NCBI RefSeq assembly: GCF_031585635.1
Contig: NZ_CP134195.1
Span: 3,286,001-3,350,000 of the forward strand
From: Paraburkholderia sp. FT54
Lineage (GTDB): Bacteria; Pseudomonadota; Gammaproteobacteria; Burkholderiales; Burkholderiaceae
DNA length: 64,000 nucleotides
Direction: 5' to 3'
The notes under the pieces were generated by a model that was given only the letters and a program-made list of their open reading frames with translations, had not been told where the DNA came from and did not search any database. The position numbers and the translations under genes are program-made. Numbering within the stretch: position 1 is the stretch's first letter; each line of letters opens with the position of its first letter. This document shows positions 55,210 to 62,911 of the stretch, piece by piece.

Positions 55210-56310
55210 ATGCTTAGTTTTGCGCTCGGCTTTCTCGTTTCACTGCTGATCACGCTGTTGATCGTGCGCTATGCGCACCTGCATGAAAGATTCTCCACCG
55301 ACACCGATCTGGCCGGCGTGCAGAAATTCCATGTTCGCCCGGTGCCGCGCATCGGCGGGACCGGAATTCTGCTCGGGCTGATCGTCTCGGCCGTACAACT
55401 GCATCACGCGTATCCCGCTGTGTCAGGCGGCATCCTCGGGCTGATCGCGTGCGGCATGCCGGCCTTCGGTTCGGGTCTGGTGGAAGACCTGACCAAGCGC
55501 GTGTCGCCACTCGCGAGACTGGTCTGCACCATGGCCGCCGCCGCGCTCGCCTATTTCCTGCTGAATATCGCCGTGACGCGCATCAGCGTGCCGCCGCTCG
55601 ACTTCCTGCTCTCGTACGCAGTGATCTCCTGCGTGGTCACGGTGCTGGCGGTTGCCGCGCTCGCCAACGCGATCAATATCATCGACGGCTTCAACGGCCT
55701 CGCGTCGATGGTCGCGTTCATGATGTTCGCCTCGCTCGCCTACGTCGCCTTCCAGGTGTCCGATCCGATCGTGCTGTCCGCCTCGTTCATGATGATGGGC
55801 GCGGTGCTCGGCTTCTTCATCTGGAATTTCCCGGCGGGGCTGATCTTTCTCGGCGACGGCGGCGCGTATTTCATCGGCTTCATGCTCGCCGAACTGTCGA
55901 TCATGCTGGTGATGCGCAACCGCGACGTATCGGCGTGGTATCCCGTGCTGCTGTTCATGTATCCGATCTTCGAGACCTGCTTCTCGATCTACCGGAAGAA
56001 ATTCATTCGCGGCATGTCGCCGGGCATCCCCGACGGCGTGCATCTGCACATGCTGGTGTACAAACGGCTCATGCGCTGGGCGGTCGGCGTGCGTACCGCG
56101 CGCGAATTGACGCGGCGTAACTCGCTGACGTCGCCATATTTGTGGCTGCTGTGTCTGATCGCGGTCGTGCCGGCCACGCTGTTCTGGCGGCATACGCTGC
56201 ATCTGTTCTGCTTCGTGGTGGTGTTCGCCGCGACGTACGTGTGGCTCTACGTGAGTATCGTGCGATTCAAGTCGCCGAGGTGGATGGTGATCAGGAAGAC
56301 CAGGCGGTAA
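55210..56310 (+). CDS. WecA/MraY-type polyprenyl-phosphate sugar-1-phosphate transferase
   Basis: A multi-spanning GT4 (WecA-like) enzyme of 366 residues that would attach a HexNAc phosphate to undecaprenyl phosphate. Conserved loops: VQKFHVRPVPRIGGTGI, NAINIIDGFNGLASM (the Asp-rich catalytic loop), FPAGLIFLGDGGAYFIGFMLAELS, and the basic loop RGMSPGIPDGVHLHMLVYKR. About 10 membrane segments are visible. ATG 55210 is used; 55135 would add 25 residues. A TATAAT sequence lies at 55177-55182, 28 bases before the start. It stands alone, opposite the wbi operon. Confidence 0.88.
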   Translation: MLSFALGFLVSLLITLLIVRYAHLHERFSTDTDLAGVQKFHVRPVPRIGGTGILLGLIVSAVQLHHAYPAVSGGILGLIACGMPAFGSGLVEDLTKRVSPLARLVCTMAAAALAYFLLNIAVTRISVPPLDFLLSYAVISCVVTVLAVAALANAINIIDGFNGLASMVAFMMFASLAYVAFQVSDPIVLSASFMMMGAVLGFFIWNFPAGLIFLGDGGAYFIGFMLAELSIMLVMRNRDVSAWYPVLLFMYPIFETCFSIYRKKFIRGMSPGIPDGVHLHMLVYKRLMRWAVGVRTARELTRRNSLTSPYLWLLCLIAVVPATLFWRHTLHLFCFVVVFAATYVWLYVSIVRFKSPRWMVIRKTRR

Positions 56311-56313
56311 CGG

Positions 56314-56342
56314 AAAAAGGCGCTCGAATGAGCGCCTTCTTT
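56314..56342. terminator. Bidirectional terminator between the WecA-like gene and wbiI
   Basis: AAGGCGCTC at 56317-56325 pairs with GAGCGCCTT at 56330-56338 around GAAT; A-rich sequence lies on the left and T-rich sequence on the right, so it can serve both the plus-strand gene ending at 56310 and the minus-strand wbiI ending at 56402. Confidence 0.88.
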
Positions 56343-56401
56343 CAATAGGCCAGCCTTGCGATGCGAGGCTGCCACAACACAGCCTCACCGGCTTGCTGTG
56401 C

Positions 56402-58288
56402 TCACGAAGCCCGCGTGGCCGGCGCCACGCTATGCAACGCCGGCGCGGCAGCCGGCTGATACTCCGGCACCCAGCGCCGCAGATCGCGGCGCACCTCCTG
56501 GTCGCTCGGCACACGATGCTGCATCAGCCACGGCAGCAGTTCATCGAGCAGATTGTCGGGCGCTTCTCGCGCCTGTGCGATGCGCAGTTTCGGGTGCGGC
56601 GTGCGCGTGGTCGCTTCGTCGTCGGCCAGCAGTTCTTCGTAGAGCTTCTCGCCGGGACGCAGGCCCGTGAAGACGATGCGGATATGCTCCTCGCTGAAGC
56701 CATACAGGCGGATCAGGTCGCGCGCCAGATCGACGATCTTGACCGGCTCGCCCATGTCGAGAATGAAGATCTCGCCGCCATGCCCCATGCTCGACGCCTG
56801 CAGCACGAGTTGCGATGCCTCGGGGATCGTCATGAAAAAGCGCGTGATCTCCGGATGCGTGACCGTGACCGGCCCACCCTTCGCGATCTGTTGTTGAAAC
56901 TTGGGAATCACGCTGCCCGCGCTGCCGAGCACATTGCCGAAACGCACCGTCTCGAACTGCGTGCGCGTGCTGGTCTGCTGCAATGCCTGACACGCCATTT
57001 CCGCGAGGCGCTTGCTCGCGCCCATCACGTTGGTCGGGTTCACCGCCTTGTCGGTGGAGATCAGCACGAAGTGCTTCACGTCGTGGCGAATCGCCGCGCG
57101 CGCGACACGGTACGTGCCCAGCACGTTGTTGCGCACCGCCTGCCATGCGTTCAGTTCTTCCATGAGCGGCACGTGCTTGTAGGCGGCCGCGTGAAAGAGA
57201 ATGTGCGGCGTGTAGCGCGACAGCACCTGGTCGAGCAGCAAGGAATCTTTGGCGTCGCCGATCACCGGCACCACGGAGAGCTTCGGAAAGCGCTCATGCA
57301 ACTCTTCCGTGAGGCGGTACATGGCGTATTCGGACAGATCGAACGCGATCAGCTGGGCGGGTTCGAAGCGCAGAATCTGGCGGCACAGCTCCGAGCCGAT
57401 CGAGCCGCCCGCGCCGGTCACCATCACCACGCGGCCGCTCAGGAGCGCTTCGACATGCGGCATGTCGATGCGCACCGGCTCGCGCCCCAGCAGGTCTTCC
57501 AGATCGATCTGACGCACGCGCGACAGAAACGCTTCGCCTTGCGTCAGCGTGGTCAACGCAGGCAGCACCATGGCCCGCACGCCGGCACGCACACACAGCG
57601 TTGCCACGCGACGCTGCGCGTCCACCGACGCCGAAGGGATCGCGATGATCGCGTGCTCGACCTTCATGTCCGTGGCCCAGTGCTGCAGGTCGCTAATCGG
57701 CCCCCACACCTTGTAGCCGTAGATTTCGCGACCCTGCTTGGCCGGATCGTCGTCGAGCAAACCCACCAGCCGCCATTCGCTCGACCGCGACAGTTCACGG
57801 GCCAGGTTCGCGCCCGCGTTACCCGCCCCGAGCACCACCACCGGCTTGCCTTGCCCGACCAGGCCGCCGTACAGATAGAACTCCTTCGAGGCGCGATAGA
57901 GCGCGCGCGAGCCGCCCATGGCGAGGAACAACAGAAGCGGAGAAACCGCGAGCACGGAGCGAGGAATGATGGGATGCGGCTGGGCCATCACGGCCACCAT
58001 CATCATGACGAAGGAGCCGGCCAGCACCGCCTTGGCGATGCGCATCAGGTCCGGCAGGCTCGCAAACACCCACATGCCCCGGTACAGGCCGAAGATGCGG
58101 AACATCACCCCGTAGACGGGGAGAACCCAGAGAAGGGTTCGGACGGCGCCGGACCAGAATTCGACCGGAACGTAGCCATTGAAGCGGATCAGGTAGGCGG
58201 CGAGCCAGGCGCCTGCGACCGCGCAAAGGTCGAAGGCGAAGGCGCTAAATGATAGCCATGAGGCTTTGTGTCGAAACATCGGCGTCAC
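56402..58288 (-). CDS. wbiI: WbiI-type nucleotide-sugar epimerase/dehydratase (WbpM/CapD family)
   Basis: A membrane-anchored UDP-GlcNAc 4,6-dehydratase-type enzyme of 628 residues. Four to five hydrophobic segments occupy residues 10-120, then a first Rossmann fold (VVVLGAGNAGANLARELSR), then the catalytic SDR domain: VMVTGAGGSIGSELCRQIL, VPVIGDAKD, LFHAAAYKHVPLMEELNAWQAVRNNVLGT, STDKAVNPTNVMGASKRLAE (Met-x3-Lys) and FGNVLGSAGSVIPKFQQQI. It would make UDP-4-keto-6-deoxy-GlcNAc, used for QuiNAc-type sugars. It is the last of four genes matching wbiFGHI order. Confidence 0.9.
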   Translation of the reverse strand: MTPMFRHKASWLSFSAFAFDLCAVAGAWLAAYLIRFNGYVPVEFWSGAVRTLLWVLPVYGVMFRIFGLYRGMWVFASLPDLMRIAKAVLAGSFVMMMVAVMAQPHPIIPRSVLAVSPLLLFLAMGGSRALYRASKEFYLYGGLVGQGKPVVVLGAGNAGANLARELSRSSEWRLVGLLDDDPAKQGREIYGYKVWGPISDLQHWATDMKVEHAIIAIPSASVDAQRRVATLCVRAGVRAMVLPALTTLTQGEAFLSRVRQIDLEDLLGREPVRIDMPHVEALLSGRVVMVTGAGGSIGSELCRQILRFEPAQLIAFDLSEYAMYRLTEELHERFPKLSVVPVIGDAKDSLLLDQVLSRYTPHILFHAAAYKHVPLMEELNAWQAVRNNVLGTYRVARAAIRHDVKHFVLISTDKAVNPTNVMGASKRLAEMACQALQQTSTRTQFETVRFGNVLGSAGSVIPKFQQQIAKGGPVTVTHPEITRFFMTIPEASQLVLQASSMGHGGEIFILDMGEPVKIVDLARDLIRLYGFSEEHIRIVFTGLRPGEKLYEELLADDEATTRTPHPKLRIAQAREAPDNLLDELLPWLMQHRVPSDQEVRRDLRRWVPEYQPAAAPALHSVAPATRAS

Positions 58289-59310
58289 ACCTCAGGTTGT
58301 TCGGAATCTGCCACCCGGAATCGACGCCAGCGTGAATCGACTCCGATACCAATCAATACCAGCACGATCACCCATGCGCCCACGCTACACCATTGAAGGG
58401 CTGAAGACCAGCCAAGCAGCACGACAGCAAGGACTATACCAGCGGCCATTACTACATACCATAGGATGGCTGTCTTCGAATGGCCGAGTCCGTACTGGAC
58501 CATGCGTTGATAGTAGTGTTCGCGGTGCGCCTGCCAGACTTTCTCGCCACGCAGGAGCCGCCGCAGCAGCGTGATCGACGCGTCGCCGATGAAGGGAGAA
58601 AACACCAGCGCGGGAAACCAGATCGGCCAGACGCCTTCGCTCCAGCCCCAATAACCAAAAGCGCCCGCCAGAAAGCCGAGCGGAATCGACCCGGCGTCGC
58701 CGAGGAAGATTTTCGCCGGGTGGAAGTTGAAGAGGAGAAAACCGGCGGCAGCGCCCGCCACGGCGGCCGAAGCCCACATGAGTTCCGGCGACGGATGCGC
58801 GGTGAGCGCGGCCCCGGCGGCGTAGCCCGCGAAGCCGAATAGCGTCATGCCGCCGGCCAGGCCGTCCGCGCCGTCCATGAAATTGTAAAGATTGACCAGC
58901 CAGAGCAACAAAAACGACAGGCCCACCAGCAGCCAGAGCGCCACCGGCGCCGGGTGTGCCCAGACGAAGATCGCCACCGCGGCCAGATGCGCGGCGAACC
59001 TGACCCGCGCGGGCAGGCCGCGCCGGTCGTCGATCTGCGAGACGGCCGCCAGCACGGCCGCGCACAGCGCGGCGAGCCAGAGGTGCGGCGCGACGCTCAG
59101 CGTCGCCACGACCACCACCGGCACGATGCCCCAGCCGCCCACGCGCGGCGTGGGCCGCGTGTGCAGCGAGCGGTCGTTCGGAATGTCGGTGGCAAGACGC
59201 CAGGCGAGGCCGGTCTTGAGCAGCGTCCACAGGATCGCCGCGCAGGCACAAGCGGAACCGAGCGCGATCAGGATCGCGGTCGTCCAGCCCTGCAACGTGG
59301 AAAGGGACAT
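58285..59310 (-). CDS. wbiH: WbiH-type polyprenyl-phosphate sugar-1-phosphate transferase (GT4)
   Basis: A WecA/WbpL-type enzyme of 341 residues with about 10 membrane segments. Landmarks: RSLHTRPTPRVGGWGIVP, LYNFMDGADGLAGGMTL (catalytic Asp loop), FHPAKIFLGDAGSIPLGFLAGAFG and the basic loop RGEKVWQAHREHYYQRMVQ. In Burkholderia and Pseudomonas such proteins start O-antigen units with QuiNAc or FucNAc phosphate. ATG 59310 is used; ATG 59316 is two codons earlier. It overlaps the wbiI start by four bases. Confidence 0.85.
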   Translation of the reverse strand: MSLSTLQGWTTAILIALGSACACAAILWTLLKTGLAWRLATDIPNDRSLHTRPTPRVGGWGIVPVVVVATLSVAPHLWLAALCAAVLAAVSQIDDRRGLPARVRFAAHLAAVAIFVWAHPAPVALWLLVGLSFLLLWLVNLYNFMDGADGLAGGMTLFGFAGYAAGAALTAHPSPELMWASAAVAGAAAGFLLFNFHPAKIFLGDAGSIPLGFLAGAFGYWGWSEGVWPIWFPALVFSPFIGDASITLLRRLLRGEKVWQAHREHYYQRMVQYGLGHSKTAILWYVVMAAGIVLAVVLLGWSSALQWCSVGAWVIVLVLIGIGVDSRWRRFRVADSEQPEV

Positions 59311-59323
59311 CAGCATGCGTGCC

Positions 59324-60280
59324 TCAATGCGTGGATCGGTACCAACGGGCGGTCGCGGCCAGCCCTTCATCGGTGGAGTGCGGCGCCCGCCAGCCCAGCA
59401 CCGTGCGAATCCGGCTGGTATCGAGCTGCAAGGAGCCGACCAGCCGGTCGACCTGCGCCGTGCGCCCCGTCAGGCGGCCGGCCAGTCTCAGCCAGCTTGC
59501 GGGCACTGGCAGCAGGCGCGCGGGCCGGCGGAGGTGGCGGCCCAGCGCATAAGCCAGTTCCGCGATCGTCAGCGCGTCGTCGTCCGCAACGTGGAAGCAC
59601 TGCTGGGCAGCGCGCGCGTCGGTCGCGCAGAGCACTAAAGCGTCGGCAAGATTGTCGACATAGACGAGGCTGCGTCTTGCGCGAATCGCGCCGAGCGGCA
59701 GCGGCACGCCTTTCCATACGCCGTTCATCAGGCTCAGGAAATTGGCTCGCACGTCCGGACCGTAGACCAGCGGGGGGCGCACAATCACGATCTCGAGGCC
59801 AGTCTCCTGGCCCAGGCGGATGAGCGCTTCTTCGGCAGCGCGTTTGGAGCGGCCGTAGGGATCTTGCGGCGCCGGGGGATCATCTTCGCGCACGGGGCGG
59901 CCCGGATCGGCTTCGGCCATCGCCTTGATGCTGCTGACGAAGACAAAGCGCCGCGCTCCATGCCGCCACGCGGCCCGCGCAACACGCAGCGCGCCGTCGA
60001 CATTGGTCGCCTGGAAAGCAGCCTCCGGATCGGCGGCGTTCTCGAGCATGACATGCACGCGCGCCGCCAGATGCACGACGCAGTCCACTTGCAACGCGCG
60101 GGGCCAGCTTGCGTCAATGCCCGCGAAATCCACGCTGGCGTCGACCCATTCTGCGACCTCGCGTTCTCGCGGCCCCTCGCGCCGTACAAGGCCGGTGACC
60201 GTGTTTCCGGCATCACGCAGCGCGCGGCACAACGCGCGGCCGACAAAGCCATTGGCGCCAGTAACGAGTACCCGGCTCAT
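59324..60280 (-). CDS. wbiG: WbiG-type nucleotide-sugar epimerase/reductase
   Basis: An extended SDR enzyme of 318 residues: MSRVLVTGANGFVGRALCRAL, VDCVVHLAARVHVM, FVFVSSIKAMAE, the catalytic DPYGRSKRAAEEAL (Tyr-x3-Lys), VIVRPPLVYGPDVRANFLSLM and RSLVYVDNLADALVLC. This sequence type is found in WbpV/WbiG proteins, which reduce or epimerise UDP-4-keto-6-deoxy-HexNAc, forming UDP-QuiNAc or UDP-FucNAc. It works naturally after WbiI and before WbiH. Its start overlaps the wbiF stop by four bases. Confidence 0.85.
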   Translation of the reverse strand: MSRVLVTGANGFVGRALCRALRDAGNTVTGLVRREGPREREVAEWVDASVDFAGIDASWPRALQVDCVVHLAARVHVMLENAADPEAAFQATNVDGALRVARAAWRHGARRFVFVSSIKAMAEADPGRPVREDDPPAPQDPYGRSKRAAEEALIRLGQETGLEIVIVRPPLVYGPDVRANFLSLMNGVWKGVPLPLGAIRARRSLVYVDNLADALVLCATDARAAQQCFHVADDDALTIAELAYALGRHLRRPARLLPVPASWLRLAGRLTGRTAQVDRLVGSLQLDTSRIRTVLGWRAPHSTDEGLAATARWYRSTH

Positions 60281-61122
60281 AGCCACTTCCAGCCGAATCG
60301 GTTGAAGAATTTGTACGCCGAGGACATGAACATACGGATATGCGCCGAGCCCTTGCGCGCCGCGCCGCCACCGTGATGCAACACGCGCACCGCAGGCGTG
60401 TAGACGACGCGGGTCACGTCATGTGCGCGAAGACTCAGATCGTAGTCTTCGAAGTAAAGGAAATAGCGGGCGTCGAAGCCTGCCAGCTGCTTCAGGGCCG
60501 TCATGCGAAACAGCATGAAACAGCCGCTGACGATCGGCGGATCCCACACGGTGTCGCGTGCGTTGATCCTGTCTCGCATCTCATAGCGCGCGAGTCGACG
60601 CACGAACAGTCGACGCATGCCGGAAGGCAAAAAGCCGCGCACGAACAGATCGAGCAACGTGGGATAACGCCGGCACAAGAACTGTTGCTCGCCGTGCTCG
60701 TCACCGATCCATGGCGTGATGAGACCCGCCTCAGGGTGCGCATCAAAAAAGTCGAGCGCTTCGCAAAGCGCGTCGCTCGCCAGATCGATGTCGGGATTCA
60801 GGACCAGGTGATAGCGGCTGGCGCTGCTTTCGATTGCCAGATTGTGGCCCCTACCGTAGCCTACGTTACCCTGCCCCGCGATCACCGTACAGACGACGTT
60901 GCGGGCCCGGAGTCGATCCAGCGCGGCCGAGATGTCGGGCAGGCCGCCGTTGTCCACCAGATACAGCGTCACCGGCAGGTGGGGTCGGCGAGTGTGCAGC
61001 GCATCGCACGCGGCGGCGAGCCCCGCGAGCGTGGACAACAACTGTTCTGTATCCGGGTGGTAGACCACCACCGACACGGACAGCTCGTCGGATTGGGGAT
61101 GCAGAGTACGCGTTTCTTTCAT
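60277..61122 (-). CDS. wbiF: WbiF-type glycosyltransferase, family 2
   Basis: A GT2 enzyme of 281 residues, first gene of the minus-strand O-antigen operon. Patterns: SVSVVVYHPDTEQLLSTLAGL, LYLVDNGGLPDIS, GQGNVGYGRGHNLAIESS, HLVLNPDIDLASDAL (metal motif region), PIVSGCFMLFRMTAL and FDARYFLYFEDYDLSLRAH. This is the rhamnosyltransferase-like subgroup. In the B. pseudomallei-type O-antigen cluster wbiF stands directly before wbiG, as here. Confidence 0.83.
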   Translation of the reverse strand: MKETRTLHPQSDELSVSVVVYHPDTEQLLSTLAGLAAACDALHTRRPHLPVTLYLVDNGGLPDISAALDRLRARNVVCTVIAGQGNVGYGRGHNLAIESSASRYHLVLNPDIDLASDALCEALDFFDAHPEAGLITPWIGDEHGEQQFLCRRYPTLLDLFVRGFLPSGMRRLFVRRLARYEMRDRINARDTVWDPPIVSGCFMLFRMTALKQLAGFDARYFLYFEDYDLSLRAHDVTRVVYTPAVRVLHHGGGAARKGSAHIRMFMSSAYKFFNRFGWKWL

Positions 61123-61483
61123 GTAGAACTGCGTGCCTTATCGTGGGCACTTCGGTGGGCGCTTCGGGTGGGCATTTCGAACAAGCATACGTTGCGTGCG
61201 CGCAACAAACACGCAGTTTGCTCAAATTTTCGTTCTTCGGCAACCCGTCTTTCCCTTTGTTACGGGCGACCTGATTCCATCAGCTTTTTTTATTCGGCTT
61301 TAGTTCGGCTACCCTGCCTCAGAATCAGGCATTTCCCCTGTAAGGTTGTGCGCATTATCTCTGAATAGTAAAGTAGCGCCGCCAAACTCCGACCGTTTAA
61401 TCATCGGACGCAATCCAGGCTTCAGCGCCGCAGGCGGCAGCCGTCCGCTCGCCAATTTGATAACCGCCCACAGGGCAGAATGA
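61123..61483. other. Divergent promoter region of wbiF operon and the UbiA-fusion gene
   Basis: About 360 bases with no gene. The two flanking genes read away from each other, so promoters for both should be here. AT-rich patches are at 61215-61310 (GCTTTTTTTATTCGGC) and 61355-61375. I cannot assign boxes with confidence. Confidence 0.5.
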
Positions 61484-62908
61484 ATGCGCAGCAGACCACT
61501 CGTCGTCGACCTCGATGGCACGTTGATTCGCTCAGACATCCTGATCGAGTCTGGCTTTGCCTATCTGAAGACAGCCCCGCAACGCTTTTATGAGCCGCTG
61601 GTCTGGCTTGCGCGCGGCGGCAAGCCAGGTTTGAAAGCGGGCCTCGCCGACAAGACGAACGTGGACGTCGCCGTGCTGCCCTACGACGTCACTGTGTTGC
61701 AGTGGCTGAAGGGTGAGCGCGACGCCGGTCGTTCGCTGGTGCTGGCCACGGCGAGCCACGAACGTTACGCGCGGGCCATCTCCGCCCATCTCGGCATTTT
61801 CGACAAAACGTTCGCGACGAACAGCAGCATCAATCTGTCCGCCCACAACAAGCGCGATATGCTGGTCGCCGAGTACGGCGAAAAAGGCTTCGACTACGCC
61901 GGCAATTCGCATGACGACATAGCGGTCTGGCAGTCCGCCGACCGCGCCTACGTGGTGAATCCGTCCAATGGGGTGGAACGCGCCGCCCGCAAGATCGGCA
62001 ATGTGGAACGGGTGATCGAGTCACGCCCTCCCGCCACCAGAACCTGGGCCAAATCGTTGCGCCTGCATCAATGGCTGAAGAATCTTTTGATCTTCTTGCC
62101 GCTACTGGCTGCCCATAAGCTGTCTTCCCCTGAACTGACCGTCGCTGCGCTGCTGGCGTTTCTCACGTTCGGCCTGTGCGCCTCGAGTGTTTATCTGCTC
62201 AACGACCTGCTCGATCTCGAGGACGACCGTCATCACCCCGTCAAACGCAAACGCCCGCTTGCCTCCGGCGCGCTGCCGCTCACATGGGGCCTTGCACTCT
62301 TTCCCGTCCTGCTGCTGGGCGCGTTCGCCACGGCGTGGCTTTTGCTGCCCTGGCAATTCTCCGCGGCGCTATTCGGCTATTACGCATTGACGCTGGCGTA
62401 TTCGATGTTCCTGAAACGCCAGGTGATGGTCGACGTGGTGGTGTTGGCCTTGTTGTATACGATGCGTATCATCGCTGGCACAGCGGCAGTCGGCGCACAA
62501 CTGACTTTCTGGCTGCTCGCCTTCTCGATGTTCATCTTCCTGAGCCTCGCGCTCGTCAAGCGATACGCCGAACTGCACTCGATGAAAACGCGCGGCCTCG
62601 TCAAGACACGCGGGCGCGGCTATGTCGCGAGCGACCTGTCGCTCATCTCATCGCTTGGGACCTCATCCGGCTATCTGGCCGTGCTCGTGCTTGCGCTCTA
62701 CATTCAGGACGCGAAAACCGCCAGCATGTACCGCCACCCGCAGGTCATCTGGCTCGCTTGCCCGCTGCTGCTCTACTGGGTCAGCCGCACATGGATCATC
62801 GCGCACCGCGGTCTGATGCACGACGATCCGATCGTTTTCGCGGCACGCGACCGCGTCAGCCTCGCTGTCGTCGTGCTGTGCGGGCTGATTTTCTGGGCCG
62901 CGATCTAG
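61484..62908 (+). CDS. HAD phosphatase-UbiA prenyltransferase fusion (DPPR-synthase-like)
   Basis: A 474-residue two-domain protein. Residues 1-195 are a HAD hydrolase (VVDLDGTLIRSD with the DxDGT nucleophile motif, VLATASHERYARAIS, DYAGNSHDDIAVW). Residues 205-474 are a UbiA-type membrane prenyltransferase with the Asp-rich site NDLLDLEDDRHHPVKRKRPLASG and a second site near YAELHSMKTRG, like decaprenyl-phosphate phosphoribosyltransferase (mycobacterial Rv3806c). The likely job is to transfer 5-phosphoribose to polyprenyl phosphate and remove the phosphate. It is three bases before a DprE1-like gene, which supports this. Confidence 0.87.
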   Translation: MRSRPLVVDLDGTLIRSDILIESGFAYLKTAPQRFYEPLVWLARGGKPGLKAGLADKTNVDVAVLPYDVTVLQWLKGERDAGRSLVLATASHERYARAISAHLGIFDKTFATNSSINLSAHNKRDMLVAEYGEKGFDYAGNSHDDIAVWQSADRAYVVNPSNGVERAARKIGNVERVIESRPPATRTWAKSLRLHQWLKNLLIFLPLLAAHKLSSPELTVAALLAFLTFGLCASSVYLLNDLLDLEDDRHHPVKRKRPLASGALPLTWGLALFPVLLLGAFATAWLLLPWQFSAALFGYYALTLAYSMFLKRQVMVDVVVLALLYTMRIIAGTAAVGAQLTFWLLAFSMFIFLSLALVKRYAELHSMKTRGLVKTRGRGYVASDLSLISSLGTSSGYLAVLVLALYIQDAKTASMYRHPQVIWLACPLLLYWVSRTWIIAHRGLMHDDPIVFAARDRVSLAVVVLCGLIFWAAI

Positions 62909-62911
62909 CCG

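Noticed and set aside
56393..58252. A 619-codon plus-strand frame across wbiI
   Set aside because: Antisense shadow of a well-supported dehydratase; the translation is Arg/His-rich and has no family pattern.
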